The position numbers and the translations under genes are program-made. From Sphingosinicella terrae (lineage in GTDB: Bacteria > Pseudomonadota > Alphaproteobacteria > Sphingomonadales > Sphingomonadaceae): DNA of 42,994 nucleotides. The stretch lies in NCBI RefSeq assembly GCF_003347635.1, contig NZ_QDFY01000022.1:1-42994 (forward strand), given 5' to 3'. This document shows, piece by piece, positions 8,624 through 15,554 of this stretch; position 1 is the stretch's first letter, and each line of letters starts with the position of its first letter. Under the pieces are notes generated by a model. The model made no database searches, was not told the DNA's origin, and saw only the letters and a program-made list of their open reading frames with translations.

Positions 8624-10705
8624 ATGTCCTCCAAGCTCGTCCAGCTGATGCAGCGCGTCGGCGACAATCGCGACCTCGCCTTGGCCGGCGGCGTCATGGC
8701 GATCATCGCCATGCTCATCCTGCCGATGCCGCCATGGATGCTCGATCTCGGCCTGGCGCTGTCGATCACGCTCTCCGTCATGATCCTGATGACGGCCTTG
8801 TTCATCGAGAAGCCGCTCGATCTCTCAGCCTTTCCGACCATCCTGCTCATCGCAACGATGCTGAGGCTCGGCCTCAACCTCGCCTCGACCCGCCTCATCC
8901 TCGGCCACGGCCATGAGGGACCGGATTCGGCGGGCGGCGTCATCGCCGCTTTCGGCGAGTTCCTGATGGGCGGCGAGACCGTGATCGGCCTCACCATCTT
9001 CGTCATCCTCATCGTCATCAATTTCGTCGTCATCACCAAGGGCGCCGGACGGATCGCCGAGGTCGCGGCCCGGTTCAGCCTCGATTCGATGCCCGGCAAG
9101 CAGATGGCGATCGACGCCGATCTCTCGGCCGGCATGATCGACGAGGCCCAGGCGCGTGCGCGCCGCACCGAGATCGAGGCGGAGAGCGGCTTCTACGGCG
9201 CGATGGACGGCGCCTCCAAGTTCGTGAAGGGCGATGCCGTTGCCGGCCTGCTCATCACCGGCGTCAACATCCTCGTCGGCCTCGTCGTCGGCGTCGTCAT
9301 CCACGACCTCGCGGTCAGCGAGGCGTTCCACACCTACACCATCCTCACCGTCGGCGACGGCCTGGTGAGCCAGATCCCGGCGCTGATCGTGTCGACGGCG
9401 GCCGGCCTGCTCGTCTCCAAGGGCGGCATCGCCGGCAAGACCGGCGCGGCGCTCACCGAGCAGCTCGGCCGATATCCCAAGGCGTTCGGCATGGTGGCGT
9501 TCCTGATGGGGGCGCTGGCGCTGATGCCCGGCCTGCCCTTCATTCCCTTCGCCGTCTTCGCGGCGCTCTGCGGCTGGCTGGCCTGGTCGATGACGAAAAG
9601 GGCGAAGGAGCAGGAGGCGCGCGATCGCCGGGCCAAGGCCGTGGCCGAGGCGGCGGCGGCGCAGGAAGAGGAGCCGATCGCCCGCACCGTGGCGCTCGAC
9701 GCGATCCGCATCGAGCTCGGCTACGGGCTGCTTCCGATCATCAACGATTCGACCCGCGAGCCGCGGCTGGACGATCAGGTGCGGGCGCTGCGCCGGCAGA
9801 TGGCGACCGATTACGGCTTCCTGCTGCCTTCGGTGCGGATCATCGACAACATGGCGCTGCAGGCCAACGAATATGTCGTCTACATCAAGGAGACCGAGGT
9901 CGCCCGCGGCGAGCTTCGTCTCGACCGCCTGATGGTGATCAATCCGTCGAACGGCTCGGTCGGCCTTCCCGGCGAGGAGACGCGCGAGCCGGTCTTCAAT
10001 CTGCCGGCGCTCTGGATCGATCGCGGGCTGCGCGAGGAGGCCGGCTTCCGCGGGCTGACCGTCGTCGACTGCGGCACCATCATCGCCACCCACCTCACCG
10101 AGCTGGTCAAGGACAATATCGCGGACATGCTCTCCTACTCGGAGGTGCAGAAGCTGCTCAACGAGGTCCACAAGGAGGCCGAGAAGCTCGTCGGCGACAT
10201 CATCCCGTCCAAGATCTCCATCTCCGGCGTGCAGCGCGTGCTCCAGAACCTGCTCGGCGAGGGCATCTCGATCCGCGACGTGCCGACCATCCTCGAAGGG
10301 ATCGCCGAGGCGGTGCCGATGACGTCGAACCTCACCCAGATCACCGAGCATGTCCGCGGCCGGCTCGCGCGGCAGATCTCCGCGCAGCAGTCGCGGGACG
10401 GCGCCATCCCGATCGTGACCCTCTCGCCCGACTGGGACCAAGCCTTCGCGGAGAGCCTGATCGGCCAGGGCGACGATCGCCATCTCGCCATGGCCCCCTC
10501 GCACCTCCAGGCGTTCATCGCGGCGGTGCGCGAGACCTATGATCGGCTGGCCGCCGCCGGCGAGATACCGTGCATCCTCACCAATCCGACGATCCGGCCC
10601 TTCGTCCGGTCGATCATCGAGCGGGTCCGGCCGGCCACCGTGGTGCTCTCCCAGAACGAGGTCCACAGCCGCGCGCGGATACGGGCTCTCGGATCGATCG
10701 GCTGA
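8624..10705 (+). CDS. flhA: flagellar export gate protein FlhA
   Basis: FlhA is the main export-gate component of the flagellar type III system, with a membrane ion channel and a cytoplasmic nonameric ring that docks chaperone-substrate complexes. The 693-aa product has about eight membrane helices in residues 15-325, the conserved FHIPEP cytoplasmic loop (PGKQMAIDADLSAG near 158-171, then GAMDGASKFVKGDAVAG), and a full C-terminal domain from about residue 345. The ATG at 8624 has GGAG about 8 nt upstream and lies 15 nt after flbD. It ends the fliF unit; a new promoter follows before fliK. Confidence 0.97.
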   Translation: MSSKLVQLMQRVGDNRDLALAGGVMAIIAMLILPMPPWMLDLGLALSITLSVMILMTALFIEKPLDLSAFPTILLIATMLRLGLNLASTRLILGHGHEGPDSAGGVIAAFGEFLMGGETVIGLTIFVILIVINFVVITKGAGRIAEVAARFSLDSMPGKQMAIDADLSAGMIDEAQARARRTEIEAESGFYGAMDGASKFVKGDAVAGLLITGVNILVGLVVGVVIHDLAVSEAFHTYTILTVGDGLVSQIPALIVSTAAGLLVSKGGIAGKTGAALTEQLGRYPKAFGMVAFLMGALALMPGLPFIPFAVFAALCGWLAWSMTKRAKEQEARDRRAKAVAEAAAAQEEEPIARTVALDAIRIELGYGLLPIINDSTREPRLDDQVRALRRQMATDYGFLLPSVRIIDNMALQANEYVVYIKETEVARGELRLDRLMVINPSNGSVGLPGEETREPVFNLPALWIDRGLREEAGFRGLTVVDCGTIIATHLTELVKDNIADMLSYSEVQKLLNEVHKEAEKLVGDIIPSKISISGVQRVLQNLLGEGISIRDVPTILEGIAEAVPMTSNLTQITEHVRGRLARQISAQQSRDGAIPIVTLSPDWDQAFAESLIGQGDDRHLAMAPSHLQAFIAAVRETYDRLAAAGEIPCILTNPTIRPFVRSIIERVRPATVVLSQNEVHSRARIRALGSIG

Positions 10706-10742
10706 CGCGTGCGGCCGCGTTGCGACGCGACACCGCAAACCA

Positions 10743-10751
10743 TCCTATAAT
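10743..10751 (+). promoter_or_regulatory. fliK-flgD promoter -10 element, TCCTATAATG
   Basis: TCCTATAATGA lies 39 nt before the fliK ATG. About 8-26 nt upstream is a loose inverted repeat TTGCG-N9-CGCAA, a possible relaxed version of the GGCAAA palindrome. No clear -35 box. Confidence 0.62.
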
Positions 10752-10790
10752 GAACGGGCGGCCTCGAGCCCGTCCGTAGAAGGGGTCCTG

Positions 10791-12431
10791 ATGGACATCA
10801 TAGCGACCGGCTTATTCGGTCCCAACGTTGCCGCGGCCGGCACGCCGACCGCGACGGCGAACGGCGGCTTCTTCGCCCTCGCCTTGTCGGGGGCCGGCAT
10901 GGTCCCGGCGAACGGTCCGGCGGCCGGAATGCCGGCCGGAATGCCGGCCGGCGCGGGGCAGGCGGCGACGCAGCTCGGCGTCAGCACGCTCTTCGAAATC
11001 TCTCCCCCGCCGGGTATGCCCGCCTCGGCGCTGTCGGCGGCAACGCTGGCCGCGTCGATCGCCGCCGCGCCCGCAGCCGATCTCACTTCGGATCAGGCGC
11101 CGATCCCATCGCTTCCCGACCTCGTCGCTGCCGGCACCGATCCGGCCTCGGCCCGCCTGCCGGACAATGCTGCCGCCGGCCTCGCCGTCACGGCAAAGCT
11201 GCCCGTGCCCGGCCCGATGCCCTCGCCGTCCGCGCCGGCTTCGGGCGTCAAGGCGCCGGCCGCCGCCAAGCCCGGCATTCCGCCGGCCGCCGTCACCCTG
11301 GCCGACCAGCCGGCCGCAACCCTGGGCGCGCCGACCGGCGACGAGGCGACGCAGGTCGGCGAAGCACCGCCCCCGACGCTTTCGATCGAGCCCATCGTCG
11401 CCAAGGAAGGCGATATTCCCGCGGAGACGGAAGCGGCTCCCGATGCCGTCGCCGGCCCGCCGCTTCCGGTCGCCGCCCCGAACGCGCCTCGCCCCGATCA
11501 GGCCGCGCTCGGCTTCGGCGCCGGCCCTATTCCTGCTGCGCAACCCTCCGCGGCGGCTCCGCGCGCGCCGGTAGCAAGCGCAGGAGAGGCTTCCGTCCTC
11601 GTCGGGGCGACAGCCAGGATGGCGGCTCGCGCTGGCGCACCCGTGCCCGCCGCGGACGGCGAAGCGACCGCCGCGCCGGCCTTCGAGGCCGCACTGGAAA
11701 AGATGGGCGGCGAAACCGCCGCGACATCGCCCCGGCAAGGCCGCGAGACGCCCGCGCCGGCGGACCGGTCCGACCGAACTGCCTCGGCCGACAAGCTCGC
11801 TCAGTCCGCACCGCAACCGGCCGACCCGGCACCGCGTCCCGCGCCCCAGATCGGCGCGGACCGCGCCGGGGCGCCGGCCAATCCGGCGCCGGTGCCCGCC
11901 GTCGGGCCAGCGCCTGCCGCCCAGTCCGCTGCGCCATCGCCCGCCGCCGCTGTCGCGGTTCCGGCGCCGCCGGTCCCCGGCGAGGCCCAGCCTCCGGTCC
12001 TTTCCGCCCGCTCCGGCCGGATGGGCCGCGACATGGGTGTCGAGATCGCGCGCCGTGTCGCCGGCGGTGGGGAGGAGCTGGTCATCCGGCTCGATCCGGC
12101 CGAGCTCGGCCGCATTCACATCCGCATGGCGGTGAACGAGCAGGGGCATCTGCGCGCGGTCGTCGCGGCCGACGCGCCTGCGGCGCTCGAGGCGCTGCGC
12201 CAGGAGATAGGCGATCTCGGCCGCGCCCTCGACCAGGCCGGGGTCAAGACCGATTCGGACAGCATCCGGTTCGACCGCGGCAGCGGCGGCGGCGACAACG
12301 GATCTGCCTGGCAGCGTTATCAGGGGCAGGAGCGCTCCGGGCGCCGGGCGACCGGCCTGCCGACGCCCGCCGACGACGTGCCCCAGCAACCGACCGTCCG
12401 CGCCAACCGGCGCGTCGACCTGATGGCTTGA
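10791..12431 (+). CDS. fliK: hook-length control protein FliK
   Basis: FliK is the secreted molecular ruler that ends hook growth and switches export specificity through FlhB. The 546-aa product has a very Ala- and Pro-rich, low-complexity N-terminal two-thirds typical of FliK rulers and a conserved C-terminal Flg_hook domain near residues 405-500 (ELVIRLDPAELGRIHIRMAV, then RAVVAADAPAALEALR). The ATG at 10791, with GAAGGGG 5 nt upstream, was chosen; the frame stays open upstream into flhA, but that part is a shadow. A 12-bp tandem repeat near the start encodes AGMP repeats. It lies 10 nt before flgD. Confidence 0.88.
   Translation: MDIIATGLFGPNVAAAGTPTATANGGFFALALSGAGMVPANGPAAGMPAGMPAGAGQAATQLGVSTLFEISPPPGMPASALSAATLAASIAAAPAADLTSDQAPIPSLPDLVAAGTDPASARLPDNAAAGLAVTAKLPVPGPMPSPSAPASGVKAPAAAKPGIPPAAVTLADQPAATLGAPTGDEATQVGEAPPPTLSIEPIVAKEGDIPAETEAAPDAVAGPPLPVAAPNAPRPDQAALGFGAGPIPAAQPSAAAPRAPVASAGEASVLVGATARMAARAGAPVPAADGEATAAPAFEAALEKMGGETAATSPRQGRETPAPADRSDRTASADKLAQSAPQPADPAPRPAPQIGADRAGAPANPAPVPAVGPAPAAQSAAPSPAAAVAVPAPPVPGEAQPPVLSARSGRMGRDMGVEIARRVAGGGEELVIRLDPAELGRIHIRMAVNEQGHLRAVVAADAPAALEALRQEIGDLGRALDQAGVKTDSDSIRFDRGSGGGDNGSAWQRYQGQERSGRRATGLPTPADDVPQQPTVRANRRVDLMA
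10926..10949 (+). repeat. two tandem 12-bp repeats in fliK
   Basis: GGAATGCCGGCC is present twice head to tail, in frame, encoding part of an AGMPAGMPAG segment. Such an in-frame unit could vary in copy number and slightly change ruler length. Confidence 0.6.
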
Positions 12432-12441
12432 GGAGATTGAG

Positions 12442-13125
12442 ATGACCGTGACTAACGCGACCGGTGTGGCCGCGGGCCAGAATGCCGTGCAGAATGCGCC
12501 GGGCGGCCTGCTCGCCGCGTCGAGCGCCGATTTCGACATGTTCCTGAAGCTGCTGACCACGCAGATGCAGAACCAGGACCCGCTCGATCCGATGGACACC
12601 TCGGAATATACCCAGCAGCTCGTCCAATATTCCCAGGTCGAGCAGTCGATCCAGCAGACCGGCGTGCTCCGCGACATCCTGTCGCGGCTTTCGGCGCAGG
12701 ACATGGCGCAGGCCTCGGGCTTCATCGGCCGCGAGGCCCAGTTCGATACCGCCGTCGCCGGCCTCGGCGAGGCTCCGGCGCAATGGACCTGGTCGCTGCC
12801 GCCCGGCGCCAGCTCGGTGGAAGCGAGCATCGTCGATGCGTCCGGGCGCACGGTGTCGACGCGGACGCTCGATGCCTCGGCCGACAGCGGCCGTTTCGTC
12901 TGGGACGGCAGCCTGACATCCGGCGGGACCGCGCCGGCCGGCGCCTATATGCTGCAGCTGAAGGCGACGGACGCGAGCGGCGCGACCGTTCCCGTCACGA
13001 TCCGCAGCGTCGGCGTCGTTGACAGCGTCACCGCCGAGGGCGGCAACCTGACGCTCGGCGTCAACGGCATTTCGGTCGCAGCCGGCAGCCTCGTCCACGT
13101 CGCGGCGGCCTCTCCGGCCGCCTGA
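12442..13125 (+). CDS. flgD: hook capping protein FlgD
   Basis: FlgD caps the growing hook and is discarded when the hook is complete. The 227-aa product has the family N-terminal segment with FLKLLTTQMQNQDPLDPMD near residues 35-53 and TQQLVQYSQVEQ near 59-70, followed by the Ig-like and tudor-like domains (residues about 90-220, with a FlgD_ig-type turn GRFVWDGSLTSGGTAPAGAY). The ATG at 12442 has AGGAG about 7 nt upstream. It is cotranscribed with fliK. A GGCGCCG hairpin lies about 15 nt after the stop, without a U-tract. Confidence 0.95.
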   Translation: MTVTNATGVAAGQNAVQNAPGGLLAASSADFDMFLKLLTTQMQNQDPLDPMDTSEYTQQLVQYSQVEQSIQQTGVLRDILSRLSAQDMAQASGFIGREAQFDTAVAGLGEAPAQWTWSLPPGASSVEASIVDASGRTVSTRTLDASADSGRFVWDGSLTSGGTAPAGAYMLQLKATDASGATVPVTIRSVGVVDSVTAEGGNLTLGVNGISVAAGSLVHVAAASPAA

Positions 13126-13162
13126 TTTTTCCGCGAGCAGGCGCCGGACGGCGCCGCCCGCC

Positions 13163-13171
13163 GTCTATAAT
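13163..13171 (+). promoter_or_regulatory. orphan promoter -10 element, GTCTATAATGA
   Basis: The same element as in front of the flagellar operons, but no open reading frame with a plausible start follows it. The only overlapping ATG lies inside the element itself. A strong terminator hairpin follows about 85 nt later, so the product would be a short RNA. Confidence 0.55.
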
Positions 13172-13177
13172 GAAGCA

Positions 13178-13290
13178 AGGCCGCCGCGCTCCCCACCGGG
13201 CCAGGCGGTCCTCCTCGAACCGCTCCTTTCTCCCCTGGAAGGAGTCGCGACAGGAACGGCAGGCCGGCCCCCTCCGGCCTGCCGTTATTG
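13178..13290 (+). ncRNA. candidate small RNA of the flagellar regulon
   Basis: The 317-nt gap between flgD and the next gene contains a flagellar-type -10 at 13166-13171 and a 13-bp perfect terminator stem ending at 13286, which defines a transcript of about 110 nt. It has no credible coding potential. It contains two exposed C/U-rich stretches, CCTCCTCG at 13209-13216 and CTCCTTTCTCCCC at 13222-13234. The second is the 5' arm and loop of a hairpin closed by AAGGAG at 13238-13243. Such anti-Shine-Dalgarno loops are common in alphaproteobacterial trans-acting sRNAs. Ends are predicted from promoter and terminator only; it could also be a processed flgD 3' end. Confidence 0.45.
13255..13290 (+). 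terminator. Rho-independent terminator after the sRNA candidate
   Basis: AACGGCAGGCCGG pairs perfectly with CCGGCCTGCCGTT across a 6-nt loop (13255-13286), followed by a short, imperfect T-rich tail (ATTGT). It can also end flgD read-through. Confidence 0.72.
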
Positions 13291-13442
13291 TCTGCGCCAG
13301 GCCCCGCGCGTCCCGCGCCGATGTTGGGCCAGCTTCCCGACCGTCATCATCCTTGCGCGAAGCGCACGCGGCAAGACTCCGCCTGGCGAACAGCCGGCGG
13401 TTACGAAGTTGATCCGAGGCGCTGGTGAACGGCCCTGGCCGT

Positions 13443-13736
13443 TCAGGCGGAGGCGAATTGGGTGACGTCGAAGCCCTCGAGCCGGCAGCCCGGCGTCGGC
13501 GCGGGCTGGACGAGCATGGCGAGGCATTCGACCAGCGAAGGATCCTCGCGCGGGCCGATCACGTCGATGATGTCCTCGATCCCCATGCCGGGCGAGGCGA
13601 GGCCGCGCTCGGCAGCGGCGTCCCAGAGCTTCTCCCGATCGCTGACGGAGAAGGTGAGGGCGACGCGGATCTGTTCCGGGGCATCGGCGCCGGTCCGTGC
13701 GATGGCCATGTCGTGCTTGAATTCGCGCGGATCCAT
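13443..13736 (-). CDS. small protein of unknown function, flagellin-proximal
   Basis: A 97-aa acidic, soluble protein that I do not recognise. It starts MDPREFKHDM and contains EQIRVALTFSVSDREKLWDAA near residues 21-41 and GIEDIIDVIGP near 52-62. There are no membrane segments or signal peptide. The ATG at 13736 is preceded by AGGACAGG; the frame is open upstream, but that part looks non-coding. It is the second gene of a minus-strand pair behind the promoter at 14273-14281, 107 nt after the first. It is not FlaF, which would be expected near flagellin in alphaproteobacteria. A flagellar role is inferred from location and promoter only. Confidence 0.6.
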   Translation of the reverse strand: MDPREFKHDMAIARTGADAPEQIRVALTFSVSDREKLWDAAAERGLASPGMGIEDIIDVIGPREDPSLVECLAMLVQPAPTPGCRLEGFDVTQFASA

Positions 13737-13843
13737 TCGTTGCCTGTCCTGTCCCCTGGTGGCTTGAGACTTCGCCCCCTGCCTCGGACCAGGGCTGCCG
13801 GACCACTCAGGATTTTCCCTTACGGTAGAAGTGCGTAGGTCGT

Positions 13844-14248
13844 TCAATGAAGGCTGAGGCCGGCGTGCCGGCCCAGCTGGCGCGCATGCGCGCAGACCAT
13901 GCACAGCTCGGCGTAGAGCTTGTCCCAGAAGGCCTCCGGTATCTCGAAGGCCGCGCCGGCCCCCTGGGTGACGCGGATCGAGGTCCGGGGCTTCCTGACG
14001 AGCTCGAAGCGGGTCGTGAAGCCGCCTTCGACGACCTCGTCCGGCAGCCCATGCGGCAGGGCCAGGCGTGCCGACATGATGTAGCCGCCCAGCAGCTCGG
14101 TGCCGTATGGATCGAGCATCACCTGCGCTGTCGCCTCGGCTTCGGCCGGCAGCTCGATCAGGGTCACCGCCTGACCGGCGAGGACGTCGACGCTGATGCG
14201 CAGCCGCCGCCCCTGCGGATCGACGATCTCTCGAATTCTCCGGAACAC
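13844..14248 (-). CDS. small protein of unknown function with flagellar-type promoter
   Basis: A 134-aa soluble protein starting MFRRIREIVDPQGRRL, which I do not recognise. The first half looks like a beta-rich domain (LRISVDVLAGQAVTLIELP), and the second ends in a helix with two Cys (ELCMVCAHARQ). The GTG at 14248 was chosen because the promoter -10 is at 14273-14278, which excludes upstream starts, and GCGAGG lies 4 nt before the GTG; the leader would be only about 18 nt. It lies between the flagellin terminator and the 97-aa gene. It does not resemble FlaF or FliW. Membership of the flagellar regulon follows from the promoter; molecular function is unknown. Confidence 0.62.
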   Translation of the reverse strand: MFRRIREIVDPQGRRLRISVDVLAGQAVTLIELPAEAEATAQVMLDPYGTELLGGYIMSARLALPHGLPDEVVEGGFTTRFELVRKPRTSIRVTQGAGAAFEIPEAFWDKLYAELCMVCAHARQLGRHAGLSLH

Positions 14249-14272
14249 AAAACCTCGCTGAACTCCATGTCC

Positions 14273-14281
14273 ATTATAGGA
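14273..14281 (-). promoter_or_regulatory. promoter -10 element of the unknown pair, TCCTATAATGG
   Basis: On the minus strand TCCTATAATGG lies about 25 nt before the GTG start of the 134-aa gene. The element and the two following bases are identical to those of the porin promoter at 41588-41596. Confidence 0.62.
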
Positions 14282-14360
14282 CGCGGCAGGTCGGGGGATG
14301 GTCGGCCTCGAAGCCAATTTGGAGCTCTCTGGCTGGCCTCCGGCCGTGGCGGGCGCAGGC

Positions 14361-14393
14361 AAAGAAAGGGCCGGGACGTCGCCGTCCCGGCCC
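14361..14393 (-). terminator. flagellin Rho-independent terminator
   Basis: On the minus strand GGGCCGGGAC pairs perfectly with GTCCCGGCCC across a 6-nt loop, followed directly by TTTCTTT. It lies 37 nt after the fliC stop. Confidence 0.9.
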
Positions 14394-14430
14394 AATCAGA
14401 CCTGATCGGTCGTCAACCCTGATCCGCGGA

Positions 14431-15249
14431 TTAGCGGAAGAGCGACATGACCGACTGCGGCGCCTGGTTGGCAATCGACAGCGCCTGGAGGCCGAGCTGC
14501 TGCTTGACCTGCAGAGCCTGCAGATTGGCCGATTCCTTGGCCAGGTCGGCGTCGACGAGATTGCCGATGCCGCTCTCGATCACGTCCGACAGCTTGCTGG
14601 TGAAGCTGAGCTGGCCGTCGATCTTGCGCGCGGCGGAGCCGAGCGTGCTGAGGTGCGTGTTGATCGACTTCGCCTGGGTCTCGAGCGTTCCGACCATCGT
14701 CTTCGCCGTGGCGGCGTCGGTGAAGGTCGTGCCGATCGCCGTCGTGATGGCGTCGAAGTTGAGGTTGGAGACGCTCAGCGTGGCAGCGGCCGTGTCGGTC
14801 GACTGCAGCGCGGAGACGGTGCCGCCGCTCGCCTTCAGCAGGTTGGTACCGTTGAACTCGGAGGAGTTGATGATCGTGGTGATCTGCTCCTTGAGCGCGG
14901 TGAAGTCCTTGCCAATCGCGGTGCGGCTGTCGGCGTCCATGCCGGCGTCCGAAGCCTCGGTGGCCTTCGACTTCATCTGGTTCACCAGGTCGGAGATCTG
15001 CTCGGCGCCGGCGACGGCGACGTCGACGGTGCTCTTCGCCCGCTGCAGAGACGAGGTCACCGCCTTCAGGCCGCCCATGTCGCCGCGAAGCGTCTGAGCG
15101 ATTGTGAAGGAAGCGGAATCGTCCTTGGTCGAGGCGACCGCGAGACCGGTGTTGATCCGGCTCTGGACAGTGCTCAGGCCACGATTGGTCGCGTTGAGGC
15201 TCTGGAGAGCCGCCATCGCGCCGACATTGGTGTTAACGGTAAAAGCCAT
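14431..15249 (-). CDS. fliC: flagellin
   Basis: The filament subunit, 272 aa, with the short alphaproteobacterial layout: conserved D0-D1 N-terminus (MAFTVNTNVGAMAALQSLN and GLAVASTKDDSASFTIAQTLR), a very short variable region (about 130-190), and a conserved C-terminus (NLQALQVKQQLGLQALSIAN, ending in LFR). There is no Cys. The ATG at 15249 follows GAAAGGGAAAACA. It is a single-gene unit with its own promoter, a long structured leader and a strong terminator. It is divergent from an 808-aa HAD-type gene that may act on it. FlbT, encoded at 30886, controls flagellin mRNA through its leader in Caulobacter. Only one flagellin gene is seen in the window. Confidence 0.97.
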   Translation of the reverse strand: MAFTVNTNVGAMAALQSLNATNRGLSTVQSRINTGLAVASTKDDSASFTIAQTLRGDMGGLKAVTSSLQRAKSTVDVAVAGAEQISDLVNQMKSKATEASDAGMDADSRTAIGKDFTALKEQITTIINSSEFNGTNLLKASGGTVSALQSTDTAAATLSVSNLNFDAITTAIGTTFTDAATAKTMVGTLETQAKSINTHLSTLGSAARKIDGQLSFTSKLSDVIESGIGNLVDADLAKESANLQALQVKQQLGLQALSIANQAPQSVMSLFR

Positions 15250-15271
15250 TGTTTTCCCTTTCTGTGGTCGA

Positions 15272-15306
15272 AGCCGCTTCTGCGGCTCGGGCCAGAAGCG
15301 CTGGCC
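15272..15306 (-). promoter_or_regulatory. two hairpins in the flagellin mRNA leader
   Basis: Two adjacent perfect stems lie in the roughly 85-nt leader: AGCCGC-TTCT-GCGGCT (15272-15287) and GGCCAG-AAGCG-CTGGCC (15290-15306). They end 23 nt before the start codon and leave the ribosome binding site free. In Caulobacter, FlbT acts on the flagellin 5' leader, so these are candidate targets. Confidence 0.5.
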
Positions 15307-15339
15307 GCGACGGCCCGACAATTTGCGGGCTGCAAAGTC

Positions 15340-15348
15340 ATTCTAGGA
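15340..15348 (-). promoter_or_regulatory. fliC: flagellin promoter -10 element, TCCTAGAATGA
   Basis: A variant of the cluster motif with G at the third -10 position. The same variant TCCTAGAAT is found only once more, before the double-HTH gene at 35393. A TTTGC-N5-GCAAA inverted repeat at 15322-15336 lies around the expected transcription start. Confidence 0.6.
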
Positions 15349-15403
15349 TGAGATCCCATCGCAGCCGGGGCGGCCGGCGACATTTTTCGACCTTATCGCC
15401 GCG

Positions 15404-15411
15404 TTAACCAT
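15404..15411 (+). promoter_or_regulatory. possible CtrA half-site TTAACCAT
   Basis: TTAACCAT matches the half-site commonly reported for the alphaproteobacterial cell-cycle regulator CtrA. It lies in the 305-nt gap between fliC and the HAD gene, about 60 nt upstream of the flagellin -10. It is short, and no second half-site is seen. Confidence 0.35.
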
Positions 15412-15417
15412 TGAGGC

Positions 15418-15443
15418 TGGCCGAAATGGGCGATTTCCGGCCA
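15418..15443. repeat. inverted repeat TGGCCGAAAT...ATTTCCGGCCA between fliC and the HAD gene
   Basis: The arms match except for one extra G. Both flanking genes point away from it, so it is not a terminator, and an operator role is more likely. The arm TTTCCGGCC is shared with the inverted repeat at 35331-35356, which precedes the only other TCCTAGAAT promoter. Confidence 0.45.
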
Positions 15444-15501
15444 ACCGCGACGCGCAAATCCATGACCTGATCGGCCCCTGGCGCCGATGTCGCCCGCTTC
15501 C

Positions 15502-15510
15502 TCCTATAAT
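15502..15510 (+). promoter_or_regulatory. promoter -10 element of the HAD gene, TCCTATAATGA
   Basis: TCCTATAATGA lies 44 nt before the ATG of the HAD-type gene. It places this gene in the same regulon as flagellin and the structural operons. Confidence 0.65.
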
Positions 15511-15554
15511 GACTTGGAAACCACGCGCGAACGTGCGCAACGAGGGCTCCCCGC

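Noticed and set aside
13170-13412. 80-codon frame over the sRNA candidate
   Set aside because: Its ATG lies inside the -10 element, it has no ribosome binding site, and it runs through the terminator hairpin.
13443-14248. The two small genes as FlaF
   Set aside because: Neither the N-terminal pattern nor the helical composition fits FlaF.
15391-15400. GGCGATAAGG (minus strand) as a sigma-28 -10 for flagellin
   Set aside because: No TAAA-type -35 is found 11 nt upstream, and a TCCTAGAAT element lies closer to the gene.
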